This document shows, piece by piece, positions 1 through 8,946 of a stretch of DNA of 64,000 nt (position 1 is its first letter; each line of letters opens with the position of its first letter). The translations under genes and the position numbers were made by a program. The DNA is from Niallia nealsonii (lineage in GTDB: Bacteria > Bacillota > Bacilli > Bacillales > Cytobacillaceae): assembly GCF_002835805.1 (NCBI RefSeq), contig NZ_PISE01000017.1, positions 52,710 through 116,709 on the forward strand, given 5' to 3'. Below the pieces are notes generated by a model, which was given only the letters and a program-made list of their open reading frames with translations, searched no databases and was not told the origin of the DNA.

Positions 1-42
1 CTTAGTAAAGGGCACACCAACGCCTTAATTTAGGAGGATATG

Positions 43-546
43 ATGAAGAAAATACATGCTGTGACGTTAAAAGAAACTGAAATTGTGGAAGATGGGCAAG
101 GTGGATTTAAACAAATTACGAAAGGTGTAAAAAAAATTCCATGCTTCATTACCAACTATTCTTTAAAAATGGGTAAAGATTTAGGACTTACAGAAGGTTC
201 CTTGATTGGTGATTTGCTGAAGCTAATGCCTTTAGCGAAACTGGATAAAGATGATTTAAATGCTATGAACAGTGAAGACTTTGATCGTGTCGATGAAGTG
301 GAAATGATGAAGCTTATTTATCTTGGCTGTATTGGAGCAGATAAAAATTTAGAGGAAGACTTTGACGACTTTGTATCGAAATATCATGGGGATTTCTCTG
401 AAACTCTTATTCTATATGTCGCATTGCTGCAAGATACTATTGGAAATATGAATCAAAAAAATAAAAACAAATTTGCTAAAGGTTTGCAAAATAGCGTAAG
501 CAAAACGCCTGATAAAAATAAAAAAAAATTAAATCACCACAGATAG
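43..546 (+). CDS. Phage tail assembly chaperone (gpG-like)
   Basis: This acidic and lysine-rich protein of about 167 residues lies directly upstream of the tape-measure gene, which is where lambda-like siphoviruses keep the gpG tail assembly chaperone. In that family the protein coats the tape measure while the tail tube polymerises. I see no catalytic motif. The call rests on position, size and the frameshift signal at its 3' end. ATG 43 is preferred to ATG 40 because AGGAGG at 32-37 is then 5 nt away instead of 2. The last codons are a run of lysine and asparagine codons containing nine A residues (520-528). Functional assignment is by family context; the coding call itself is strong. Confidence 0.8.
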   Translation: MKKIHAVTLKETEIVEDGQGGFKQITKGVKKIPCFITNYSLKMGKDLGLTEGSLIGDLLKLMPLAKLDKDDLNAMNSEDFDRVDEVEMMKLIYLGCIGADKNLEEDFDDFVSKYHGDFSETLILYVALLQDTIGNMNQKNKNKFAKGLQNSVSKTPDKNKKKLNHHR

Positions 547-701
547 ATGTGGAATGTGTAGAAGACAGATATGTTCTCTATGTTTTATCTGCAGGGATTG
601 ATCCAGAAACTTTCTGGCATGAACCTTACTCAACCGTTGAAAGAATTTACGATGGGAAAATGGCAATGGATGCTTGGAAAAATAACCCTCAAGAAAGGTA
701 G
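43..701 (+). CDS. Tail chaperone frameshift product (gpGT-like)
   Basis: A second reading frame, one base back from the gpG-like frame, is open from just after a stop at 519-521 to a TAG at 699-701. It encodes a sensible, conserved-looking peptide (VECVEDRYVLYVLSAG, then FWHEPYSTVERIYDGK). It has no start codon or ribosome site of its own. Fusion by a -1 shift on the A run at 520-528 gives about 219 residues, the classic G/GT arrangement in which the minor long form bridges the chaperone and the tape measure. The frame geometry is seen directly. The translational shift is inferred from the well-known siphovirus precedent. Confidence 0.72.
519..530 (+). promoter_or_regulatory. Predicted -1 ribosomal frameshift site
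   Basis: Nine consecutive A residues (520-528) form an A-AAA-AAA type slippery sequence. A stop in the -1 frame at 519-521 fixes the shift to this run, and the zero frame stops 18 nt later at 544-546. I did not identify a convincing downstream pseudoknot by eye. Confidence 0.65.
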
Positions 702-710
702 GTGGGGAAC

Positions 711-2264
711 ATGGCTGGAAATAATCAAGAAGCTAAAGTAACGTTTAAAGCATTTAATAAAGATTTTAACAAAGCACTTGTTGAAATGAGGCAAGAGTCT
801 ACTAGATTAAAGGCAGAAATGAAGCTAGAGCAAGAACAATTAAAGGCCAATGGTACAGAAGCCGAGAAGCTACAATCTAGAATCAAATATTTAGAGTCTG
901 CCCATCAAGTAGCTGCAAGGAGAGTAGCTGAAACGGCAGCACAAGTAGAGCGTGCTAAAACTGTTTTTGGGGAAAATTCCGAGGAAGTACGAAGATTAGA
1001 AAGTCAATTAATTAATGCTCGTACAGAAGAGCAGCGTTTTACCAATGCTTTAAGAACAACTAATGAACAATTAGCTGATGCTACAGACGAAACAAAAAAA
1101 GCAGCGGCAGCATTGCAAAGTGATTTTAGCCAAGCTATCAGCGAAATTGACCGAGAGAGTGCGAGATTCAGAGCAGAGTTACAATTGCAGGAACAACAAT
1201 TGCGTGAAAATGGTTCTGAAACTGATAGATTAAGAGCTAGAATCAATTATTTAGATAGCGCCCATCAAAATGCTACTAGGAAAGTAAATGAGACAAATAA
1301 CGCCTTACAACGCGCCAGAAGCATATATGGGCAAAATGCTAATGAAGTTAGAGTATTAGAGCGACAATTATTAGAAGCGCGTACTGCAGAACAGCGATTT
1401 GCCAATGATTTGAGAGAAGCAAATGCAGAATTATTAGAACAGGCTAATGTTGCAAGGAGAGCTGGACAAGCTGTTTCAGAAACTGGTGAAAAACTAAAAG
1501 ATGTTGGAGCCAATATGTCTGCAACTGTTACACCAGCAGTCATTGGTGTTGGAATAGCTGCTGGTGATGTTGCTGCAGAAGTAGACGGAGCTACAGCAAA
1601 TATTAAGAATTCTCTTGGTGTTACTAGAGAAGAAGCAGAAAAATTAACCGATAGTGCTAGGGAAATATATAATCGTGGCTTTGGAGAAAGTTTAGAAGAA
1701 GTAGAAGATGCCTTAATTCGTACTAAGCAGAACCTTAAAGGCTTAAAAGATGAAGATCTTTCAGAAAAGACAATTCAAGCCCAAGTGCTAGGAAAAACTT
1801 TCGAGTCTGATGTAAATGAGGTTACAAGAGCCGGAAATAATATCATGAAAGGCTTTGGTGACTCAGCAGATAAAGCATTCGATTTAATGGCCTACGGTGC
1901 CCAAAACGGGCTTAATTTTTCAAATGAGATGTTTGATAACCTTTCCGAATACGCGCCTTTATGGGCTAAAATGGGCTACTCTTCAGAGGAATATTTTAAT
2001 ACGCTTATTAGTGGCAGCGAGGCTGGAGTTTATAATCTCGATTACATAAATGATGTAATGAAGGAATTCCAGATAAGGGTCAAGGATGGTTCGAAATCTA
2101 CTGATACTGCAATGGGCCAATTATCTAAAGGTACTCAACAAGTATGGAAAGACTTCTTAGCTGGGAAAGGTACTGTTAAAGATGTTAATGATGCTGTTTT
2201 AGGCGAACTAAAAGGCATGGATGATCAAGTAGCTGCTAATAATATTGGGGTAGGTCTTTACGGT
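711..2264 (+). CDS. Tape measure protein, exon 1
   Basis: N-terminal 518 residues of the tail tape measure, which sets tail length and is threaded through the tube. Residues about 10-240 are a long coiled coil built from two tandem copies of a 110-residue unit (AEMKLEQEQL/AELQLQEQQL, KYLESAHQ/NYLDSAHQ). A typical tape-measure core follows. ATG 711 is chosen because AGGTGG lies about 6 nt upstream; GTG 702 is possible but sits inside that ribosome site. The frame stays open into the intron and stops at 2354, so an unspliced message gives a truncated protein ending in an unrelated tail. Joining GLYG at 2264 to TKWEDLEADV at 2503 restores the usual tape-measure sequence in frame. Confidence 0.85.
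744..1440 (+). repeat. Tandem duplication in tape-measure coiled coil
   Basis: Two diverged tandem copies, roughly 744-1083 and 1111-1440, encode the same 110-residue coiled-coil unit. Matching landmarks are KYLESAHQ with NYLDSAHQ and EEQRFTNALR with AEQRFANDLR. Such duplications are a simple way to lengthen a tape measure. Confidence 0.7.
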
Positions 2265-2502
2265 AAATTGATGAAATTGTGCCGTAGTAAAATCGCGGAA
2301 TTAAGCGGGAAGGCTAAGGGATTAATTCCTAGGCTAATCCGAACCGAAGACTAGTCAGAGGCTAGTCAGGGGCAACGCATAGAGGGTGAAAAGATATAAT
2401 CCCTCCACGAGGCCGCGACAACTTTTATAGTTGAAAAGATATGCTGAGCTTACCGAAAGGCTAAGAAGTAGAGGATAAAAAGCCTTTACGATAACAAAAT
2501 TG
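2265..2502 (+). ncRNA. Group I self-splicing intron (no ORF) in tape measure
   Basis: This 238-nt insertion carries group I core elements in the right order: P-like AAGCGGGAAGG (2303-2313), Q-like AATCCGAACCGAAG (2336-2349), R-like TCAGAGGCTAG (2355-2365) and S-like AAAGATATAATCC (2390-2402). The 5' exon end TTACGGT (2258-2264) pairs over seven bases with the internal guide GCCGTAG (2281-2287), ending in the conserved U-G pair. The intron ends in G (2502). The 3' exon ACAA can pair with TTGT (2277-2280) as P10. A GAAA-capped hairpin and a CAACT/AGTTG hairpin lie in the 3' part. R/S pairing (P7) by eye contains one non-canonical C-A pair, so activity needs testing. Splicing restores the reading frame exactly. 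Confidence 0.9.
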
Positions 2503-5500
2503 ACAAAATGGGAAGATCTTGAAGCAGATGTCATGTATTCGCTTGGAAATGTCGATGGCGAAATAAAAAACCTTGATGGTACCATGAATGAAATGGTTCA
2601 GACTCAAGAAGAAACATTTGGCCAAAAATTTCAATCCATGCTGCGAGAATTAAAGGTAGCTTTATTACCTTTAGGGGAAGTGCTTCTTCAATTAGCAGAA
2701 GATTATCTGCCGAAAATATCGAGTGCTGTTCAAAGTGTTGCAAAATGGTTTAGCAATTTGTCACCATATTTTCAAAAATTAATAGTAATTGTAGGGGCTA
2801 TAATAACGGTTTTAGGTCCTTTTTTGTCGTTGTTAGGATTTATGGTTCAAGGAATTGGTGGATTAATTGTTCCGATTATTAACGTTGTAAAATGGCTTTC
2901 TAAAATTGGTCCTACTGTAAATATAGTTAGAACTGTTTTGACAGCTTTAACAGGTCCCATAGGAATAGCTATAGCGATAATAACTACATTGGCTATTGTT
3001 ATTTATAAAAATTGGGACAGTATTAAAGCCTGGACAATAGCTGCCTTTTCTGCAGTTAAGGATTGGATCTCTAATACATGGACATCTATATCAAATGCTA
3101 CCAAAACAGCACTTGCTTGGATTGTTTCCACTGTATCCAGTTGGGGAGAAAGCATAAAAGGATTCTTTTCCAGTGTGGGTACTTGGATTGCTGGAGTATG
3201 GGGGAAATTAGTAGAAGGCACAAAATCCATTTTTTCTGCCATCATTTCTACCGTTTCTGGATGGGTAGAGAGTATAAAAGGCTTTTTTGCCGGATTAGTT
3301 AGTGGGATTGCTACTATATGGAACAGTGTACTGACAACTATTTCTAATGTATGGAATACGATTATCGCTACGGTTGTGCCAATAGTAATGAATTTTGTTA
3401 ATTCGATTATTTTGGCGGTGCAATCCTTTATTACAAGGCTTGTTGCTTTCTTTCAGCCACTAATTACTTTTTTTATCAATACATTTAACAACATAAAGTT
3501 AGCTGTACTATCTATTGTTGGTATATTTTTAAATTTATTAATTTTAAATTTTGATGGATTAAAAGTATCCTTATTAGGGCTTTGGACAGCGATTAAAAAT
3601 CAAATCATTAATATTATTACAACATTTAAAGATATGGCTATCAATATTTTTAATGTTTTTATAAACGGGATTACAAACATATTTAATACTGGTAAAGCAG
3701 TATTGCTAACAATCTGGAACGCCCTAAAAATTTCTGTTATTACTATCATATCAGCCTTGAAAACGGGCGCGATAGCAGGGTTTAATGCTATAAAGACTGG
3801 AATCACAACTGCTATTAGTACACTGAAATCTTGGGCTATTGCAGCATGGAATGGTTTGAAATCCAGTATTTCTAATTCCATATCAGCTATTAAAAGTGGA
3901 GCAGTTAATGGATTTAATGCTTTAAAAACTGGAGTTATGAATGCCATTAATACTTTGAAAAATTCAGTAATATCAGCATGGAATACGTTAAAAAGCAGTG
4001 TGAGTAATTCTATTTCAGCAATAAGGAATGCTGCTACTAATGGATTTAATACAGTGAAAAGTACAGTAACTAATGCAATTAGTGGAATGAAGACTGCGGT
4101 ATCTGATGGGATTTCTAATATTAAATCCAAATTTACTGAGATGAAATCTAATATTATATCAGCTGTAAAAGGAATTGATTTAGCTCAAATAGGTAGTGAT
4201 ATCGTTCAAGGTTTAATTAATGGTATTTCTAGTAAGATCGGAGCAGTAAAAGATAAAGTAACAGAGTTGGCTAATAGTGTAACAGACAAGGTTAGAAAAT
4301 TATTGGATATACATTCTCCATCTCGTGTGATGCAGGCACTTGGTCAATATGTTGGGGATGGATTTGTTAAAGGTATTTCTGGAACTCAAAAGGATGTAGA
4401 GAAAGCTTCTTCCACTTTAGCAAGTAAAGTTAACTCAGCAGTTCAAAGTGGATTAGATGCCAAAAAGACTAAAGGAACACAATACAATACTTTGGTTAAA
4501 AGTCTAAAAGATCAGCAAAGTAAGTTGGATGCCATTGCAAAGAAAAGAAAGGCTACTGCTAAGGAAATTGGTAAGCTTAATGATAAGTTATCCAGCACTA
4601 AAAATAGTAAGACTAGATCTTCTTTATCCAAGCAATTAGCATCTCAAAAGAAACAAATGGATTCATTGAATAGTCAATATAAGTCTTTACAGACAAAAAT
4701 AAGTTCCACGAAAACCAAAATTTCAAATGTTTCACAAGACAAAAAGGCTGCTCAACAAGCTTTAGGGTTAAAATCTCTACAAACCTATTTGTCTAGTCAA
4801 ACTAAAAAATTAGACAGTATTGCAAAGAAAAGAGATACCGTTAATACAAAGCTGAAAGATGCTAATAAAAAATTATCCGATTTAATTAAGGAATCCGATA
4901 AATATGCAGATGATATTGCTAATAAAGCAAAATCTTATGGTTCTGTTGCATCAATACAGGTGAACAACGGACAATCTTTAAATGCTAACTATATTAAAAA
5001 AGAGATGGAAATTCGATTGAAGAACATTCAATCTTTTGCAGCCAATGTTGAAGCGTTACGAAAAAAAGGTGTATCTAATTCTATTATCGATGACATTCTT
5101 CAACAGGGCGTTGAGAGTGGTTCTAATTATGCTGCAGCATTAGCAAATGCTGATAAAAGCACAATTAAATCCATTAATAGTACACAAAGTAAAATCAATA
5201 GCGCTAGTGACACGTTAGGGAAAAAAGCTGCTGATGCAATGTACAGTGCTGGTATTAATGCTGCTAAAGGGCTTGTTAAAGGGTTAGAAAGCCAGAAGAA
5301 AGAATTAGATCAAGCAGCCAATAAAATTGCGGAATCAATCAGTAAAGCCATTAAGAAAAAACTCAAAATACATTCTCCATCCCGTGTAATGCGTGATGAT
5401 ATTGGTAAATTTATTCCTTTGGGATTAATCGAAGGAATCGAGTCCCTAAAATCACAGGTCGTAAGCCAGGCACAAAAAATGAGTGAGTGGGCAACTCCAG

Positions 5501-5712
5501 AAACACAAACTGCGGTAGCTGATGCTAAAAATAGCATTATTACAACGGAACAAGCATTGCAATTGTCTGTTCCTAGCTTTAATTTCCCTAAAGAAGTTAT
5601 TGTATATAGCGTTTTAGATGGAGAAGTAATTGCGAAAAACCAATACCCATTTATTAATAAAATGATGGGGAACGATATACAGTTAGAAGGAATATTTAAC
5701 GGAGGTGATTGA
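2503..5712 (+). CDS. Tape measure protein, exon 2
   Basis: C-terminal 1,069 residues of the tape measure; with exon 1 the protein is about 1,587 residues. It opens with TKWEDLEADV, followed by long hydrophobic segments (LIVIVGAIITVLGPFLSLLG and others) and short amphipathic repeats of the NALKTG/NTLKNS type with regularly spaced tryptophans. A lysine-rich coiled coil follows. The motif HSPSRVM occurs twice (nt about 4315 and 5371), each followed by a glycine-rich stretch, as is usual near the C terminus of siphovirus tape measures. No ribosome site precedes it, which fits an exon and not a separate gene. The ACA codon at 2503 follows the intron's terminal G. Confidence 0.88.
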   Translation, partial: TKWEDLEADVMYSLGNVDGEIKNLDGTMNEMVQTQEETFGQKFQSMLRELKVALLPLGEVLLQLAEDYLPKISSAVQSVAKWFSNLSPYFQKLIVIVGAIITVLGPFLSLLGFMVQGIGGLIVPIINVVKWLSKIGPTVNIVRTVLTALTGPIGIAIAIITTLAIVIYKNWDSIKAWTIAAFSAVKDWISNTWTSISNATKTALAWIVSTVSSWGESIKGFFSSVGTWIAGVWGKLVEGTKSIFSAIISTVSGWVESIKGFFAGLVSGIATIWNSVLTTISNVWNTIIATVVPIVMNFVNSIILAVQSFITRLVAFFQPLITFFINTFNNIKLAVLSIVGIFLNLLILNFDGLKVSLLGLWTAIKNQIINIITTFKDMAINIFNVFINGITNIFNTGKAVLLTIWNALKISVITIISALKTGAIAGFNAIKTGITTAISTLKSWAIAAWNGLKSSISNSISAIKSGAVNGFNALKTGVMNAINTLKNSVISAWNTLKSSVSNSISAIRNAATNGFNTVKSTVTNAISGMKTAVSDGISNIKSKFTEMKSNIISAVKGIDLAQIGSDIVQGLINGISSKIGAVKDKVTELANSVTDKVRKLLDIHSPSRVMQALGQYVGDGFVKGISGTQKDVEKASSTLASKVNSAVQSGLDAKKTKGTQYNTLVKSLKDQQSKLDAIAKKRKATAKEIGKLNDKLSSTKNSKTRSSLSKQLASQKKQMDSLNSQYKSLQTKISSTKTKISNVSQDKKAAQQALGLKSLQTYLSSQTKKLDSIAKKRDTVNTKLKDANKKLSDLIKESDKYADDIANKAKSYGSVASIQVNNGQSLNANYIKKEMEIRLKNIQSFAANVEALRKKGVSNSIIDDILQQGVESGSNYAAALANADKSTIKSINSTQSKINSASDTLGKKAADAMYSAGINAAKGLVKGLESQKKELDQAANKIAESISKAIKKKLKIHSPSRVMRDDIGKFIPLGLIEGIESLKSQVVSQAQKMSEWATPETQTAVADAKNSIITTEQALQLSVPSFNFPKEVIVYSVLDGEVIAKNQYPFINKMMGNDIQLEGIFNGGD

Positions 5713-5713
5713 G

Positions 5714-6553
5714 ATGGAAAAGAGCATTTTCAATTTTAAAATTGAATACCTGGATGGCACCGTACTAGATCTGCATGAGGATAAAAATTTATGGGTAAGC
5801 TCTTTTCGTATCAGCTCACCAGAACCTGAACATATTACTAGTACAATCGAAGGGCAGCATGGCTCTAACTATCAAGGCACCATTTTAAAAGATCGAAAAA
5901 TCGTCTCCAGCATTTCTATTGAAGCTTGGGACGATATTGATTTTGATATGAAAAGGGACGAGATCTTTAGAATCTTTAATCCATTAAAGCAGTTTTATAT
6001 TATAAGAGATTTACAGCGTGGAAAGCGGATGAAAGTATCTGTAAGTAATAGCTTTGATATAGATTATATTACGCTTGAAGATGGGGAGTTTTCCATTGAG
6101 TTTGTCATCCATTCCGTTTTTTTGGAATCAGTAGGAAGTACAGAAGATCCCTTTACCTTTGAAGCGGGGAAATGGCAAATAGGACAAGGGTTAATTGATG
6201 CGGAATTAAAATATACGCATGATACTACTACTTTTCGTATTTTTAATGCTGGTGATATTGAGATAGATCCTAGAAGTTGGTACTTACCTTTAAAAATTAT
6301 TTTCAAAGGGGTTTCCAATGGATTATCAATAACAAATCAAACAACAGGTGACTACTGGAAATACAACGGCACCACTTCCAGTGGAGATACCATTATTTTA
6401 GATCGTGTAAAAGCTGAAAAAAATGGAGTAAGTATTTTTAATGAAACGAATGGAAAAGTGATTAAATTAGCAGAAGGATGGAATGATTTTGTTGTGAGTG
6501 GGGTAGATTCTGCTTTTACTATACAAATGATATTCCATTTTTATTATTTGTAG
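5714..6553 (+). CDS. Distal tail protein (Dit-like, phage tail family)
   Basis: A 279-residue protein of the Gram-positive phage distal-tail family. Dit forms the hexameric hub joining the tail tube to the baseplate. The N-terminal pattern (IEYLDGTVLDLHE, then EGQHGSNYQGTILKDRKI) is typical of the family, and gene order tape measure, Dit, Tal supports it. GGAGGTG at 5701-5707 points to ATG 5714 and not the upstream GTG. It starts 1 nt after the tape-measure stop, so the two are probably translationally coupled. No anomalies seen. Confidence 0.85.
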   Translation: MEKSIFNFKIEYLDGTVLDLHEDKNLWVSSFRISSPEPEHITSTIEGQHGSNYQGTILKDRKIVSSISIEAWDDIDFDMKRDEIFRIFNPLKQFYIIRDLQRGKRMKVSVSNSFDIDYITLEDGEFSIEFVIHSVFLESVGSTEDPFTFEAGKWQIGQGLIDAELKYTHDTTTFRIFNAGDIEIDPRSWYLPLKIIFKGVSNGLSITNQTTGDYWKYNGTTSSGDTIILDRVKAEKNGVSIFNETNGKVIKLAEGWNDFVVSGVDSAFTIQMIFHFYYL

Positions 6554-6563
6554 GTGAAACAAT

Positions 6564-8900
6564 ATGGACTTATATATTAAAAGCTTAACAGGCCAAATTG
6601 AAATGCTTACAAATTATGAAGTGGCAAGAAAATTTTCTGAAGATGGGAAGAAACAAATTACGGTTTCAATCACGAAAACAGAAAATAATCTCCACTCTTT
6701 CCCATTAGTCATTAATGAAAACATTCTTATGTATGGAGAAGACCAATATGTTATAAAGCAACATGCCGAATCAACAGTAGGCAAATCAACATCCATTAAT
6801 TGTACTGCTGTTCATAAAATGTTTGAGGATTTTAATCATAATTATATTTATGAGCAGATAACAGGCACATACTCTATTAGTTCGTTATTGGAATTTGCAG
6901 CTGCAGGAACCGGCTATTCTTTTATAGTAGATACTACCGATCTAAAAAGTGAAATTTCCGTTGAGAATTTTGGAGATGGAAATACACAAAATTTATTTAA
7001 AACAATTCAAGATTTGTTTGGTGTCGAATTTGATGTAAGAGGAACAAATATTTATATTGGCAAAGAGGTTGGAGACAAAACAGATTATCAATTTCGATAT
7101 TTATTAAATATTGATGGTCCTCAAAAGGAAATTGATACAAGCAGTTTAAAGACTTATATACGCGCTTTTGGACAAAAATATTCAGACGGCACTTATGTTG
7201 CACAAACGGAATATACAAGTCCACTAGCTGCAGTATATGGAATAAGACATGCTGATCCTATTAGAGATGATCAAATAAGTGATAATGATACACTTCTGGA
7301 ACAGTGTAAAAGCACATTAACAGATAGTATTGAAATGTTTATAAAATTGACCGCCACTGAAATCAAAGAATTGGGATGGAAGAAAGTAAATCGAGGAGAT
7401 TACGTCTGGTGTATTATAGATCCATTTGATCTTTTTGTTTATATTCGAGTAGTGGAAATTGAGGATTATTCCAATAAGTATAAAGATGCTGTATACACTT
7501 TTGGTGCAATAAAAAATGATGCTAAAAAGATAATTGCTAATTTCAATAAATCTAATAAGGTAATTAGTACGGTTATTGATACAACTACTAAAAAAGTAAA
7601 AGATACTGCGCTCAGTTCTAATGTTAAAAGTGCACTAAGTAAAGCAAACAGCATTAGTGATATTGTTGGTGATATTACAATTTTGCCAAGTTGGGCACAA
7701 GAGAGTTTAGCTTATGCAGTATCTAAAATGTATGATTCTTTTACGGAAATAAACGTAAAGCAACCACCTTATAATCTCAGTGGAAACAGTGCAAATGAAA
7801 TGGCCAAACTACAATCTCTTTTTGATTTAGCGAGAGATAACGGTTCGGTTTATTTGTATTTTCCAGAAGGCATTTATGGCATGAGTGGTTATTTACGGTT
7901 ATATAGCAATACTTTTGTTCGAATGCATAACAAGGCAACAATAAAGAGATTAGGTTCAGGATATAAGGTATTTGTGAATGGCGAACTAGGGAATGCCAAT
8001 TATGCAACGGGTTATAACGGAGAAGGAAATATTCATTTTGTTGGCGGCTGCATTGACTGTAATGCTTTTGAAAATCCATTGTCTGCAGAAAAAGGAACAA
8101 CAGCTTTTGATCTAAGTCACGGAAAAAACATTTCATTCACTGGTGTAGAAATGAAAAATAACCAAAATGGCCATTTTGTTCAGGTTGCCAGCTGTAGTAA
8201 TGTTTTGTTTAATGGCTGCTATATTCATGATGTAAATCATCTGGATTCAGAATATATGAACTGTGAAGCTATTCAAATCGAGGTAGCAACTGATGTTTCT
8301 TTCCCAAGCTTCGGTGGATATGACAGCACGACTAGCCAAAATATTAGAATAATTGATTGTAATTTTGAGAATTTGATAAGGGGAATTGGTACACATGGTT
8401 ATCCTGCAGCTGAAAACGGGTTACCGTCCATTTATTGTTCGGATATCGTCATAGAAAGATGTCAATTCAAAAACATAGTGGATAATGCTATATCTCTTCT
8501 TGCCTATAAACGTGTAACTGTACAAAATGTTCATGTAGAAGATATTGGCGGATATGCTTTGTGGACCAGATATTTATACGATTCTTCCATCGATAAGTTT
8601 AGCTGCGACCACACAGGGAAGAGCGGCATTTATATGCAATACTCTGATGATATTGAATTTGGAAAATTAACATTAGAAAATACATGTGAAAATGAAGGGT
8701 ATTCTGCAATTAGGCTAGATAACGCCCATAATAATGTATTCCGTAATCCAGTTGTAAAAGGGTCGGCGCATAATTGGGCATTCTTTGCGACAGCCTGCGA
8801 GAATAACAGATTATATGATTACAATTTTGATATAGGGATTGTAGGTATGATTGGTGGAGATTCTTTGCCGTTATCTCCTTCATTTTCAGAAATAACTTAG
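6564..8900 (+). CDS. Tail endopeptidase/minor structural protein with beta-helix
   Basis: A 778-residue tail-associated protein. Residues about 1-340 look like the prophage tail endopeptidase (Tal, gp18-like) hub domain found after Dit. From about residue 395 the sequence becomes a right-handed beta-helix of the pectate-lyase type, with repeated N/G/D-rich turns such as NISFTGVEM, NVLFNGCYIHDV and NIRIIDCNFENL. In related phages such a domain binds or degrades a surface polysaccharide. That activity is inferred here; I cannot name catalytic residues. AGGTGA lies just upstream of ATG 6564. It ends at a terminator whose stem includes the stop codon. Confidence 0.82.
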   Translation: MDLYIKSLTGQIEMLTNYEVARKFSEDGKKQITVSITKTENNLHSFPLVINENILMYGEDQYVIKQHAESTVGKSTSINCTAVHKMFEDFNHNYIYEQITGTYSISSLLEFAAAGTGYSFIVDTTDLKSEISVENFGDGNTQNLFKTIQDLFGVEFDVRGTNIYIGKEVGDKTDYQFRYLLNIDGPQKEIDTSSLKTYIRAFGQKYSDGTYVAQTEYTSPLAAVYGIRHADPIRDDQISDNDTLLEQCKSTLTDSIEMFIKLTATEIKELGWKKVNRGDYVWCIIDPFDLFVYIRVVEIEDYSNKYKDAVYTFGAIKNDAKKIIANFNKSNKVISTVIDTTTKKVKDTALSSNVKSALSKANSISDIVGDITILPSWAQESLAYAVSKMYDSFTEINVKQPPYNLSGNSANEMAKLQSLFDLARDNGSVYLYFPEGIYGMSGYLRLYSNTFVRMHNKATIKRLGSGYKVFVNGELGNANYATGYNGEGNIHFVGGCIDCNAFENPLSAEKGTTAFDLSHGKNISFTGVEMKNNQNGHFVQVASCSNVLFNGCYIHDVNHLDSEYMNCEAIQIEVATDVSFPSFGGYDSTTSQNIRIIDCNFENLIRGIGTHGYPAAENGLPSIYCSDIVIERCQFKNIVDNAISLLAYKRVTVQNVHVEDIGGYALWTRYLYDSSIDKFSCDHTGKSGIYMQYSDDIEFGKLTLENTCENEGYSAIRLDNAHNNVFRNPVVKGSAHNWAFFATACENNRLYDYNFDIGIVGMIGGDSLPLSPSFSEIT

Positions 8901-8926
8901 GATGCTGAGCAAGCATCCTATTTTTT
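8899..8926 (+). terminator. Rho-independent terminator after tail gene
   Basis: An 8-bp stem AGGATGCT/AGCATCCT with a 5-nt loop is followed by ATTTTTT. It starts inside the TAG stop codon of the tail endopeptidase gene and separates it from the downstream fibre-like gene. Confidence 0.85.
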
Positions 8927-8946
8927 ACAAAAGGATGTGAATATTA

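Noticed and set aside
2355..2585. Minus-strand frame across the tape-measure intron
   Set aside because: It covers the ribozyme core and exon 2 in antisense with no start signals. The intron explains this region better.
3600..4130. Long minus-strand frame inside the tape measure
   Set aside because: It mirrors the repetitive hydrophobic plus-strand gene and has no ribosome site; it is a shadow frame.
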